From: Cyclobacteriaceae bacterium
GTDB taxonomy: Bacteria > Bacteroidota > Bacteroidia > Cytophagales > Cyclobacteriaceae
Assembly: GCA_029882725.1 (NCBI GenBank)
Contig: JAOUKG010000003.1
Location: forward strand, 1-17,654
DNA: 17,654 nt
Direction of reading: 5' to 3'
The stretch's first letter is position 1; the number at the start of each line of letters is the position of its first letter. Below the pieces are notes generated by a model that ran no database searches, was not told the origin of the DNA, and worked only from the letters and a program-made list of their open reading frames with translations. The position numbers and the translations under genes were made by a program. Below are positions 1 through 7,496 of this stretch, piece by piece.

Positions 1-334
1 GGTCAAAATATTCGTCTTTAATCTCGGTAATGTGTAAAATAGTGTCTCCACGGTGCACAAAATCACCCTCCCTCACATACCATTTTTCAATTCTTCCGGC
101 TATTACAGAATTAATGGTTTGAGGTCTCATGCCAGGTTGTAGTGTAGTAAGATACCCTTTACTTCTAATATTCTGAGTCCAGGGGAGAAACAAAACCCCT
201 AAAAAAGCAAGAAACAAACCTACAAGTATCCTCGAAAAAATACGTCCGGCTCTATAATCTTTTACCATTGAAAACGACGAATACTTTTTAGTATCCACTT
301 TTTCAACAATTCTATTTTCGCTTATATTTAACAT
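1..334 (-). CDS. HlyD-family membrane fusion protein, N-terminal part (cut by window edge)
   Basis: This is the first 111 residues of a periplasmic adaptor that would link an inner-membrane ABC exporter to an outer-membrane channel. The reading frame is open from ATG at 334 to the window edge. After a basic cytoplasmic stretch of about 38 residues comes one membrane segment (around 39-56, ILVGLFLAFLGVLFL) followed by PWTQNIRSKGYL. Then comes the start of a biotinyl-lipoyl domain, with VIAGRIEKWYVREGDFVHRGD typical of HlyD/EmrA-type adaptors. The ATG lies inside the end of the ABC transporter gene: the two overlap by 7 bp, so they are probably translationally coupled. The rest of the protein and any TolC-like gene would lie to the left. 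The family call is strong; the substrate is unknown. Confidence 0.85.
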   Translation of the reverse strand, partial: MLNISENRIVEKVDTKKYSSFSMVKDYRAGRIFSRILVGLFLAFLGVLFLPWTQNIRSKGYLTTLQPGMRPQTINSVIAGRIEKWYVREGDFVHRGDTILHITEIKDEYFD

Positions 335-2067
335 GATTGTACTACCTTATTAAACCACTTACTCTCCTTACATTTTTTACCATTTATTTCTTCAACAATG
401 GTTCCTGATTTCATAATTACTACCCTATTAAACCTTTCGGCAACACGAGAATCATTTGAAACCACTATTACAGACCATGGTTTGTCTTTATCCAGAACGT
501 AATCCAAAAATCTTTTTTTGTCGTCCAGAGATAGTAAATTAAAGTTATCCTCAAGCATTATCAGACCCGGCCTCATTGCAATACTCCGGGCCAACATTAT
601 TTTAAGGCGAATACTTCTGGGCAAGGTTTTTCCCTCTGAAATCAGCATGGTATTATAACCCTCTTTTAGTGTTTCCACGAAAGAGTCTAAACCCACTACT
701 GCTGCAGCATGCTGAACATCCAAGAGCGTAACATAGGGTTTTCCCACTGAAATATTCTCCATAATAGTACCCTGAAAAACATCCTCTTTAGAAAGGCAAT
801 CTCCAATATGATTACGCAATTGTTCTTTGTTCCAATTTCCCAACGGAATCCCATTGTAAGTTATGGCACCATCATAGGTATCATATAAAGCTGCAATGAG
901 TTGAAGCAATACAGACTTTCCGGATTCATTAAATCCAGACAGGCAAATTTTTTCACCGGATCTGAGATGTAAGTTTATATCTTTTAAAACAGGAACTCTG
1001 CCTTCGGGAAAAGAATAGGTTAACTGGCTGATATTGACTTCCACGCCTTCCTTATCAGGTCTTTCTTCATCCATTTCAGGGTTAATTCCTGAATCTTTTT
1101 CCAAAGGAATATCGGTAACATATCCTATTTTTTCAAGAGCGGTAAGCACATCATAAATGGTTTCCATACTGGTTATAAGCTTTTCTACGGAAGCCAAAAC
1201 CAAAATGATGATAATCTCTGCCGCCACAAACTGACCGATATTCATTTGCTGATTTAACACCAGCATACCACCAATGGCCAATAGCCCCGCAGCCACTACT
1301 ACTTTGAAAACTACAAGGTTAATAAACTGAATGCGCAGGGTTTTGAAATGTTCCTTTCGGCTTTTTAAATAACCAACCACCCTATCATTTGTTTTTGAAA
1401 GTGGCAAGGGTGTGTTGCCTGCCAATTTAAATGTACCCATGGCCCGGGCAAGCTCTTCCAGCCAATGTGCAACTTCGTATTTGTATTTAGACTCCACCAA
1501 ACTTGTCCTCATACCACGTGCCGCCGTAAAACGAAATATTAAAAAGATAAAAAGCAACAGCATTAAGCTGAACATTATGAAAAAAGGATGGTACACAGAT
1601 AACAAAATCAACCCAAAAATAATTTGAAGTGTGGCCGTACTGAAATCCATGATAATCTTTGAAAGGCCTTTCTGTACAGACAGCGTATCAAAAAATCTGT
1701 TTACTAATTCGGGTACGTATAATTTATCTACCTTTTCCAAACTGAACCTGGGAATGCGATAGGCAAATTCAAAAGCCGAACGAGTAAAAATTTTCTGTTG
1801 CAGGTTTTCTGTGATTGTTAATTGCATTATTTGAAGAACACCTACAAATGCAATACCTGCAATTACTAAAATAATAAGTACTATCCAGCTTGTTGAAACT
1901 TGTCCTCCGGTCATTATACCAACAATGGCTTGAATACCTAAAGGAAGAGATAAATTAATAACACCACTGAACAAGGCAAAAACATAAATACTCATAATTT
2001 CCTGCTTTTCTACCTTGAGTAGCTGGAAAAACCTTTTAACAGGCGTAAATCCTTCTGTAATATTCAT
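328..2067 (-). CDS. ABC exporter, fused membrane and ATP-binding domains, with degenerate ATPase motifs
   Basis: A half-size ABC exporter of 579 residues from the ATG at 2067. The frame also reads up to a TTG at 2094, but that would overlap the TetR gene by 26 bp, whereas the ATG begins one base after the TetR stop. About six membrane segments fill residues 25-310 and a nucleotide-binding domain follows from about 340. There is no N-terminal C39 peptidase. Walker A is intact (GFNESGKS, Lys384). Other motifs have changed: the Q-loop glutamine is Ser426, LSGGQ reads LPRSI (482-486), Walker B reads LIMLED with Asp-Glu swapped to Glu-Asp, and the H-loop histidine is Asn538. The frame is intact, so the domain may bind ATP without normal hydrolysis. 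The HlyD neighbour suggests an envelope-spanning efflux or secretion complex. Substrate unknown. Confidence 0.88.
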   Translation of the reverse strand: MNITEGFTPVKRFFQLLKVEKQEIMSIYVFALFSGVINLSLPLGIQAIVGIMTGGQVSTSWIVLIILVIAGIAFVGVLQIMQLTITENLQQKIFTRSAFEFAYRIPRFSLEKVDKLYVPELVNRFFDTLSVQKGLSKIIMDFSTATLQIIFGLILLSVYHPFFIMFSLMLLLFIFLIFRFTAARGMRTSLVESKYKYEVAHWLEELARAMGTFKLAGNTPLPLSKTNDRVVGYLKSRKEHFKTLRIQFINLVVFKVVVAAGLLAIGGMLVLNQQMNIGQFVAAEIIIILVLASVEKLITSMETIYDVLTALEKIGYVTDIPLEKDSGINPEMDEERPDKEGVEVNISQLTYSFPEGRVPVLKDINLHLRSGEKICLSGFNESGKSVLLQLIAALYDTYDGAITYNGIPLGNWNKEQLRNHIGDCLSKEDVFQGTIMENISVGKPYVTLLDVQHAAAVVGLDSFVETLKEGYNTMLISEGKTLPRSIRLKIMLARSIAMRPGLIMLEDNFNLLSLDDKKRFLDYVLDKDKPWSVIVVSNDSRVAERFNRVVIMKSGTIVEEINGKKCKESKWFNKVVQSC

Positions 2068-2068
2068 A

Positions 2069-2752
2069 TTATTTTGATGATTTAATGGTTGCAAGTGCCA
2101 TCATACAATAAAATTCAGCCAATTTTTGGTCATCGTGGTCTATATCTGTTAAACTGGGCAGATGGTCAGCAAAGTATTTTTGATGCAAAATTCCCTCAAC
2201 AATTGTGGAAATCAGCGTATGAGCATATTGGAAATTGGGTTCGATTTCCAGAACCAACTCACTAATCCTTCCCACCAACCGTTTATAACCCGAATAAAAA
2301 CCTTCCTTGTTGGCGCGATCTACCTCTTTTGTTAAATAGGCTTTTGAAGATTCCGACACTACTATTCTATGAAGAGCACCAAGATTTATGAAGGAAAAAA
2401 TTTCTGAATCCTCATGCCCACGAGCTACTGTATTAATTGCAATTTTAAGCCTTTCTTCAGGTTGAGGAATATTGGTTGTGGAAAAAACCAAATGATATTC
2501 AAGCCAGCCCCAATACCAGGAGGTTATGTAAATAAGTAGTTTATGTTTATTTTCAAAATACCTGTAAATAGAGCCTTCCTTCGTGTTTAACACAATGGCC
2601 AACTTTCTAAAAGTAAATCCTTCAAACCCTATTTCATCTATGATTTTAATGGAATGTGCAATTATATTTTTTCCAAGATCAGATGAATTAGGGTCCTTAA
2701 TATATACTTTTTCATTTACCTGTATTTGAATTTGATTGATCAGGTCTTTCAT
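2069..2752 (-). CDS. TetR/AcrR-family transcriptional regulator
   Basis: A 227-residue protein, slightly longer than a typical TetR regulator because about 25 residues precede the DNA-binding domain. The helix-turn-helix lies at about residues 30-75: IIDEIGFEGFTFRKLA, then a tight turn and EGSIYRYFENKHKLL, the classic recognition-helix signature (GSIYRYF). The C-terminal ligand and dimer domain is divergent, as usual. It is the first gene of an operon with the ABC exporter (start one base after this stop) and the HlyD adaptor, so the likely role is ligand-controlled repression of that exporter and of itself. An inverted repeat at 2815-2830 upstream is a candidate operator. The ATG at 2752 follows an A-rich leader. 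The family call is firm; the ligand is unknown. Confidence 0.9.
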   Translation of the reverse strand: MKDLINQIQIQVNEKVYIKDPNSSDLGKNIIAHSIKIIDEIGFEGFTFRKLAIVLNTKEGSIYRYFENKHKLLIYITSWYWGWLEYHLVFSTTNIPQPEERLKIAINTVARGHEDSEIFSFINLGALHRIVVSESSKAYLTKEVDRANKEGFYSGYKRLVGRISELVLEIEPNFQYAHTLISTIVEGILHQKYFADHLPSLTDIDHDDQKLAEFYCMMALATIKSSK

Positions 2753-2814
2753 TTCATTATTTGCTTTTATTACTATAACGCATACTCATGAAAATAGTTT
2801 CGATATATTCATAA

Positions 2815-2830
2815 ATAGTAGTATTACTAT
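2815..2830. promoter_or_regulatory. candidate TetR operator (inverted repeat)
   Basis: ATAGTA and TACTAT form a perfect 6-bp inverted repeat around a 4-bp spacer, about 63 bp upstream of the TetR start codon. The 9-mer TATTACTAT, which covers the right half, recurs at 2768-2776. Position and symmetry fit an autoregulatory site, but in AT-rich DNA such a repeat can arise by chance. Confidence 0.3.
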
Positions 2831-2949
2831 CAATTATAGAAATACGCAATTAGATTAGGGCCTGCTGAAAAAGAAAAAATGGGGGATTCTTTACAAAAAA
2901 TGGAAAAATTCGAAAATTGTAGAATTATAATTACGGAGGCACGTATTAC

Positions 2950-2981
2950 ACGTAGAGAGGCACGGCCGTGCCTCTCTACGT
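2950..2981. repeat. perfect 32-bp palindrome (REP-like hairpin)
   Basis: Each arm is 16 bp with no spacer; the arms run ACGTAGAGAGGCACGG then CCGTGCCTCTCTACGT. It lies in the 277-bp spacer between the SPFH and TetR genes. It is far more G+C-rich than its surroundings and shares the GTAGAGA-type flank with the hairpins near 7439-7543. It could help end transcription of the TetR operon's upstream neighbours, but no T-run follows on either strand. A dispersed REP-like or MITE-like element is the better reading. The rest of the 2753-3029 spacer shows no gene. Confidence 0.8.
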
Positions 2982-3029
2982 ATAATTGTTAGTAATAAAA
3001 AAGAAGAAAAGCCTGTTACAGCAAAAGCA

Positions 3030-4436
3030 CTATTTATTTCCAATTTCTCCACTAAGTATTTTCGCACCTAATATGGATTCCAGCATGCCTGCCTCCTTAC
3101 CGTTTGAGCCTCCAAAAACAGTTGTGGGTAACTGAATGCCGTTGGGACCGGCCAGGGCTCTGGTTCTTTCAACACTGGCATCAAGCTCCATTTGTAGTCT
3201 TTTTTCCGGAGTAATACCGGCTGAAACTTTTTTCGAAATCTCATAAGCTTCGGCATCGGCTATTACCCTGATCTTTTCAGCGGATTTTCTGGCGGCAGCC
3301 AATAAATTGGTTTCTTCCTGTTCTTTATAAGAGGCCGTTTTTGAAGCTGTTTCAGCGGTAATAGTTTGTTCCAATTGTTGTTTTTCCAACTGTACCCTGG
3401 TTTCAGCTTTTTCCCTTTCTCCTTTTGCAATGGCCTTCTGGGTGGCGTAGTATTCTTTTTCAGCCTCCTGCTTCTCTAATTGAGTCTGCGCAACTTGTTC
3501 TTTTTGGTCTTTAAGCCTATTATCAAAACTAGCTTCCCAATCTATATTCGTTACCGCTACCTGTTGAACAGTAAGGCCATATCTTTTTAGTGAGTTAGAT
3601 GCATCTCTTATAGGTTCGCCACTTGCGTCTTTCCTGATCCTGTATCTTTTCTCACGCTTTTCATTATTATCAATTCTTCCCATGGCTACCGTTCTGTTAG
3701 AATCAGTCGGGTTAATAAGAGTTTCATTAATAGACTCGTAGACTTCTTCGGTTAAATACATGCCATTTTCCATTTGATCCTTCAAATAATAATCAAATTG
3801 CGAAGAGGCTCCAGATATATAATCCTGGGCATCCATTAATTTACAGGTATTCTTCAACGCCTGATCATATACCGGATAAATCCTTGCATAAACCAACTTG
3901 CTCTCAGATCTGTTTTTATCGGCCATTTCCAAAAATAATTCCGAATTATTATAATTTATAGAAACAATCAAAGCTGCTGCTATATCTGCTTTAATAGCAT
4001 CAGCAAACTCTCTTGTTTGGGCATTTCTATGATAAATTCCCTCTTCTGTTCTCCCCAAATCCGAAATTTTATCCCCATTGGAGTCTTTTTCAATTATAAT
4101 ATCCTGTAATGCAATTTCAAAAGAAATGGGTATCGTTTTGCCCCAAAATTTCAACTTTACACCCTGAGTAGTAACTGCTGCATCACCCCCCCATAAATAT
4201 TGTATTGCCGTGGCAGTACCTGCCGGATTGTAAAAAAACAGGCCACTTATAGTAGCAAATGCAATGCCTACAAGTCCTAGTATTATAGATTTTTTTATAG
4301 ACCATATTTTAACTAGTCTGTGTATTAAATTTATACCGGAAGGACCCGATTGTGTTTCGGTTCTTGAAGGAAACACATTAATCATAATGGCCATTACAAC
4401 AGCCACCACAATTAAGAAAAAACCTAAATTAGTCAT
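3030..4436 (-). CDS. SPFH/band-7 domain membrane protein
   Basis: A 468-residue membrane-anchored protein of the stomatin/prohibitin/flotillin superfamily. These proteins form large ring- or cage-like oligomers on membranes and often modulate proteases or membrane domains. Two hydrophobic segments (about 4-22 and 49-69) precede the SPFH region (about 70-300), which ends with YGLTVQQVAVTNIDWE, a typical band-7 strand. Residues 305-400 are a long, charged, Glu/Lys/Gln/Ala-rich coiled coil. The tail ends with ALAGPNGIQLPTTVFGG and a short Gly-rich stretch. An insert with many charged residues (about 115-145 and 245-275) makes the SPFH core longer than in small stomatins. It has its own spacers on both sides, so it looks monocistronic. 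No NfeD-like or protease partner is adjacent. Function in this organism is unknown. Confidence 0.82.
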   Translation of the reverse strand: MTNLGFFLIVVAVVMAIMINVFPSRTETQSGPSGINLIHRLVKIWSIKKSIILGLVGIAFATISGLFFYNPAGTATAIQYLWGGDAAVTTQGVKLKFWGKTIPISFEIALQDIIIEKDSNGDKISDLGRTEEGIYHRNAQTREFADAIKADIAAALIVSINYNNSELFLEMADKNRSESKLVYARIYPVYDQALKNTCKLMDAQDYISGASSQFDYYLKDQMENGMYLTEEVYESINETLINPTDSNRTVAMGRIDNNEKREKRYRIRKDASGEPIRDASNSLKRYGLTVQQVAVTNIDWEASFDNRLKDQKEQVAQTQLEKQEAEKEYYATQKAIAKGEREKAETRVQLEKQQLEQTITAETASKTASYKEQEETNLLAAARKSAEKIRVIADAEAYEISKKVSAGITPEKRLQMELDASVERTRALAGPNGIQLPTTVFGGSNGKEAGMLESILGAKILSGEIGNK

Positions 4437-4678
4437 TTTAAATATTTTAATGTTAATAATCTATTTCTCTAAAAATAGATAAAATAAAATACATAAAAAT
4501 TTATTTATTTAAATAAATGATTCCACCTTAGAATAATATTCTCCCTATATCAAATTAAATTATGACAATAACCATAGTTTAAAAATAAGTTATACTATGG
4601 CCAGGGAACGGTATAGGGCAGTAAATGCTGCTAAAATTAGAACCATACAGCAACGCTCCAATAAAAGTTGAAACCTTC
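4437..4678. other. non-coding spacer with AT-rich palindromes
   Basis: No convincing gene. It holds a 16-bp AT-only palindrome at 4503-4518 (ATTTATTT/AAATAAAT), about 67 bp upstream of the SPFH start. It also holds a 7-bp inverted repeat, CCATAGT at 4572-4578 with ACTATGG at 4594-4600, about 80 bp downstream of the YdeI-like stop. The latter could fold as a 15-nt-loop hairpin in the minus-strand transcript but lacks a clear U-tract. Confidence 0.4.
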
Positions 4679-5314
4679 CTAAAGGTATTTATGCGAGCCA
4701 TCGCAACCAGGCATCTTGCGGGATAAACCACAAGTACAATCGTTTATTCCTTTTCCGTCAAGTATTTTTTGCACATATTTTTCAATTCTGGACTGTCGGC
4801 TTTTAGACTGTTTAGCTCCTGAGAAATAAAGAATGTATCCTCGCTTTCGTCCCGGTGTCAAGGCGTAAAAAGCAGTTTTCAAGTCGGGATTTTCATTTAA
4901 TTTATTTTGAAATTCTTCGGGAATTGAAAGTTCAGGGTCTTTTTTAAAATCAACTTTTAAGCCCTCTTTTTCCAATTCAATGGCTTCAAATATATACTCT
5001 TTCAGGATTGGTGTCAGATCAATAATTTCCTGAGTATTTGTGAATTTAACCATTCGAACAGATCGCGAATTCTCCCCGGGATTTATTAAAATACCATGAT
5101 TATCCTTCAACAAAGCTCCTTTAATAAAACTAAGTATGCAGTATTCTTTTAAGCCACCTATTATGATAACATTCGCATTTTGAAATGTATAACAGGGATT
5201 ACGCCACTTAAATTCTTCGATGAGCATACAATCAAGCAGAATGTTTTGCAATGCCTTCAGTTCAAAATGCCACCTTCTAGCTTTATCGATATATTCCTCA
5301 ACTTTTGGGTTCAT
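4679..5314 (-). CDS. YdeI/DUF1801-like protein with C-terminal CDGSH iron-sulfur motif
   Basis: A 211-residue soluble protein from the ATG at 5314 (MNPKVEEYIDKARRW, the usual start of the family). An upstream TTG at 5338 is in frame but adds residues unlike the family. The N-terminal part (about 5-110) is the DUF1801 / YdhG-like fold, related to frataxin-like iron chaperones such as B. subtilis Fra. The middle (125-190) is the YdeI/OmpD-associated region with FYALTPGRKRGYILYFSGAK and the usual KILDGKGIND ending. Fused to that ending is CTCGLSRKMPGCDGSH (193-208), an exact match to the CDGSH [2Fe-2S] pattern, with Cys193, Cys195, Cys204 and His208 as expected ligands. The combination suggests an iron or redox role. 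It lies 42 bp after the DUF5009-type gene and may be co-transcribed with it. Confidence 0.85.
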   Translation of the reverse strand: MNPKVEEYIDKARRWHFELKALQNILLDCMLIEEFKWRNPCYTFQNANVIIIGGLKEYCILSFIKGALLKDNHGILINPGENSRSVRMVKFTNTQEIIDLTPILKEYIFEAIELEKEGLKVDFKKDPELSIPEEFQNKLNENPDLKTAFYALTPGRKRGYILYFSGAKQSKSRQSRIEKYVQKILDGKGINDCTCGLSRKMPGCDGSHKYL

Positions 5315-5356
5315 CTGGAGCGATGCTTTAAACAACAATATGGGCGTTAAATTCCT

Positions 5357-6472
5357 TTACACTTTAAAAAATATTCTCTTTTTGTATAAAAAGTAGCACA
5401 TACCCCACTCCAAAGAAAATATAGCTGCCGACCCCACTAATAGAGTTAACGAATGAGAGGAATTGAACCATCCCATTACTCCGTCTGTAATTTGCATTAC
5501 ATATCCATTAAACCAACGATGCCCTACAATTTCGAAAAAGAGATATATAAAAATGGGATTCATACCTACAATTGTAAACAACTCCAGGTTTTTCTTATGC
5601 TGTTTCAGGTCAATCCACCAATAGGAAACAGCCAAACCGAGTAAACACCATCCTCCTGATGCAAAAACGAAAGAACTGGTACTTATTCTTTTAATAATAG
5701 GGGTAATTGACGTCCAGTCCATACCATAACCCAGCACCAAACATACTACACCAGCTATTAAAAAATATTTTACTTTTTCTATACCCTCTTTACTTGCATT
5801 TAGTATTAACTTTCCAGCTATCATGCCCCAGATGGTATGTGCTGCGGTAGGTATAATATTGATAGCCACCCAACCTCCACCGTTGATTTTATTCATCAAG
5901 ATCAAGTCAATATAATTCCCGAAGTTGTGTTGATCTGTAAAAGGTTGATCAAAACCTTCAACATTTGTAAAACGATAAAGAATTTCAGTTAGCAACAGCA
6001 GACCCATACTGAAACCTATTTGGTAGGAAATTTTCCAATTAAAAATCAAAAAGGCCACCAAAAGGGTAAATGATAATTGAGTAAGCACATTCCAAAGTTC
6101 GAAAGAAAGGCCCTGAGATCTGACGGCATAATTCAGCACCCCCCAAAAAAACAACCATCCACTGCGTTTGACTTGTTTTGTAAACGATTGATTCCAGGTA
6201 ATTCCTTTTTGCCGCTGCTTACTGAGAGATAAAGCCAAACTGGTTCCGGCAATGAACATAAACCCGGGTTGAATAAGGTCCCAGAACAGCAAACCGTTCC
6301 AGGGGTGATGAAAAAACTGGTCAATAAACCAATTTGGAGCTATTTCATTGATATGTTCATAAAGAAGTGCAGATTCAAGGACCAGAAAAACCATAATTGC
6401 ACCACGGTAGAAATCGAGTGAGAGGAGTCTTCCCTCCGTATTAGACAAGGAGTTTGTTTTGCTTCGGGACAT
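5357..6472 (-). CDS. DUF5009 / HGSNAT-like acyltransferase membrane protein
   Basis: A 371-residue polytopic membrane protein with about ten hydrophobic helices. The N-terminus RLLSLDFYRGAIMVFLVLE matches the R-x-x-SLDxxRG signature shared by DUF1624/DUF5009 and the heparan-alpha-glucosaminide N-acetyltransferase group. These are thought to carry acetyl or acyl groups across the membrane onto sugars. Further along, a Gly-rich stretch (LMNKINGGGWVAINIIPTAA, about 193-212) and VGMNPIFIYLFFEI (about 302-315) also occur in the family. The ATG at 6472 gives MSRSKTNSLSNTEGR before the first helix. It precedes the YdeI-like gene by about 40 bp. Whether it modifies envelope or imported glycans cannot be told from this window. 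The family call is good; enzyme activity is inferred. Confidence 0.8.
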   Translation of the reverse strand: MSRSKTNSLSNTEGRLLSLDFYRGAIMVFLVLESALLYEHINEIAPNWFIDQFFHHPWNGLLFWDLIQPGFMFIAGTSLALSLSKQRQKGITWNQSFTKQVKRSGWLFFWGVLNYAVRSQGLSFELWNVLTQLSFTLLVAFLIFNWKISYQIGFSMGLLLLTEILYRFTNVEGFDQPFTDQHNFGNYIDLILMNKINGGGWVAINIIPTAAHTIWGMIAGKLILNASKEGIEKVKYFLIAGVVCLVLGYGMDWTSITPIIKRISTSSFVFASGGWCLLGLAVSYWWIDLKQHKKNLELFTIVGMNPIFIYLFFEIVGHRWFNGYVMQITDGVMGWFNSSHSLTLLVGSAAIFSLEWGMCYFLYKKRIFFKV

Positions 6473-6631
6473 ACTAATTTAAAATTATTGGTAGGTTCAT
6501 TAACCCGGATTATTCATAACGAATCCTCATGAATATTCCAGATTAAGAAGCAAAATAGTTAAAAAAGTTTTACTACATCTTTTATTGTTTGTGTTTTACA
6601 CGAAAGCGTATTTGTAATGTTTGTATGGTGT

Positions 6632-6651
6632 ATTTATTTATAAAAATAAAT
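6632..6651. repeat. AT-only hairpin in spacer
   Basis: ATTTATTT, a 4-nt loop and AAATAAAT form a perfect 8-bp stem, in the 6473-6762 spacer between the DUF5009-type gene and carbonic anhydrase. It could be part of a promoter region or the distal end of a terminator. In DNA this AT-rich the evidence is weak. Confidence 0.3.
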
Positions 6652-6665
6652 TATCACGAAGCATG

Positions 6666-6705
6666 AATTCAAGGCAACCATTTCGAGAAAAAGTTACCTT
6701 GAATT
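6666..6705 (-). terminator. stem-loop downstream of carbonic anhydrase, possible terminator
   Basis: AATTCAAGGCAAC (6666-6678) and GTTACCTTGAATT (6693-6705) pair over 13 positions with one mismatch, which becomes a G-U wobble in RNA read from the minus strand. The loop is 14 nt. It begins about 60 bp after the carbonic anhydrase stop and is the strongest structure in the spacer. There is no immediate U-run on its 3' side, so it is either an imperfect terminator or an mRNA 3' stabilising structure. Confidence 0.45.
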
Positions 6706-6762
6706 TAAAAATTCAACTTCTATTCAAAGCATTTTAAACCTTAATTGATTTTTAATTGACTT

Positions 6763-7392
6763 CTATTTCGAGTTGAAAAATTGAACTTCGCCTGTTTCGA
6801 CATTATACATTCCTCCCACTAGTCCTATCTCACCATTATCTAGCATTTCATTCAATACCGGACTCTGTTTTTTAATATTATCTAGGGTCATTTCTACATT
6901 CTTATGAGCGACCGACTCAACGAAATCGCTATTACTGGAATTTCTGTTATTTAATGGTTCTTTGACTGCCTCCACTGCAGGTTTAAGTTTACTGATCAAT
7001 GCGGTAAGATTTCCAAGTTTTGCATCATCGCAAGCCCCTTTAATAGCACCACATTTACTGTGACCAAGAACAACAATAAGTTTAGACCCGGCAATTTTAC
7101 AGGCAAACTCCATACTTCCGAGTATATCTTCATTCACAAAATTACCTGCAATACGCACACTAAAAATATCACCTAAACCTTGGTCAAAAATCAATTCAGC
7201 CGATACACGCGAATCTATACAAGTCAATATTACAGCAAAGGGATATTGCCCTTCACTTGTCTCATTAGCCTGCTGCAGTAAATTACGATTGGCCTTTAAG
7301 TTCTGTTGAAATCTCAAATTCCCCCCTTTTAAAATAGCCAATGCCTTTTCAGGTGTTATAGAATCTTGTGTTTCTTTTGTATGTGTTCTCAT
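6763..7392 (-). CDS. beta-class carbonic anhydrase
   Basis: A 209-residue cytoplasmic zinc enzyme that interconverts CO2 and bicarbonate. The beta-class signature is complete: CIDSR with Cys58, Asp60 and Arg62, and GHSKCGAIKGA with His111 and Cys114. Cys58, His111 and Cys114 are the expected zinc ligands, with the Asp60-Arg62 dyad. Length is normal for the class, and no signal peptide is visible. It follows the SulP transporter on the same strand. The 161-bp gap between them is filled with small palindromes, so co-transcription is possible but not certain. The pairing suggests that imported bicarbonate is converted to or from CO2, supplying carboxylases or balancing pH. The ATG at 7392 gives the family's usual short lead helix. 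Confidence 0.95.
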   Translation of the reverse strand: MRTHTKETQDSITPEKALAILKGGNLRFQQNLKANRNLLQQANETSEGQYPFAVILTCIDSRVSAELIFDQGLGDIFSVRIAGNFVNEDILGSMEFACKIAGSKLIVVLGHSKCGAIKGACDDAKLGNLTALISKLKPAVEAVKEPLNNRNSSNSDFVESVAHKNVEMTLDNIKKQSPVLNEMLDNGEIGLVGGMYNVETGEVQFFNSK

Positions 7393-7438
7393 CTAAATCT
7401 AATTTCGTTATGGTGTTTTAATAATATTTTTACATGTG

Positions 7439-7460
7439 GAGACACGATACATCGTGTCTC
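7439..7460. repeat. perfect hairpin, REP-like
   Basis: GAGACACGAT and ATCGTGTCTC form a perfect 10-bp stem around AC. On the minus strand it reads TAGAGACACGAT, giving the same TAGAGAC flank as the other palindromes in the window. It lies between the SulP and carbonic anhydrase genes. Confidence 0.75.
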
Positions 7461-7496
7461 TATTTTCCATCAAAATTGTTTATGCCCAAATGTTGA

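Noticed and set aside
328..2094. ABC exporter considered as a pseudogene because of its lost motifs
   Set aside because: The frame is full length, the membrane domain and Walker A are intact, and it overlaps the HlyD gene normally. Loss is confined to catalytic motifs, which suggests altered function rather than decay.
2068..2094. TTG start for the ABC exporter that would overlap the TetR gene by 26 bp
   Set aside because: An ATG at 2067, one base after the TetR stop, is simpler and ATG starts dominate in this phylum. The same reasoning moved the starts of the YdeI-like gene (5338 to 5314) and the helical secreted protein (12632 to 12626).
2857..2877. GGGCCTGCTGAAAAAG resembles the terminal bases of some insertion sequences
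   Set aside because: No matching inverted end, target duplication or transposase fragment could be found nearby, so a single short match is not enough.
4264..4482. Plus-strand open frames inside the minus-strand genes (for example 4264-4482, 7569-7817, 11497-11730, 16262-16468)
   Set aside because: They are antisense to well-supported genes or overlap their ends, show no recognisable domain and have low-complexity composition, as expected of shadow frames.
4572..4600. CCATAGT/ACTATGG inverted repeat as terminator of the YdeI-like gene
   Set aside because: The stem is only 7 bp, the loop 15 nt, and no U-tract follows on the minus strand; it is mentioned only as spacer content.
4610..4678. 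Short minus-strand frame of 18 codons (hydrophobic, starting MVLILAAF)
   Set aside because: Too short, no leader support and no conserved pattern; it is likely chance in AT-rich spacer DNA.
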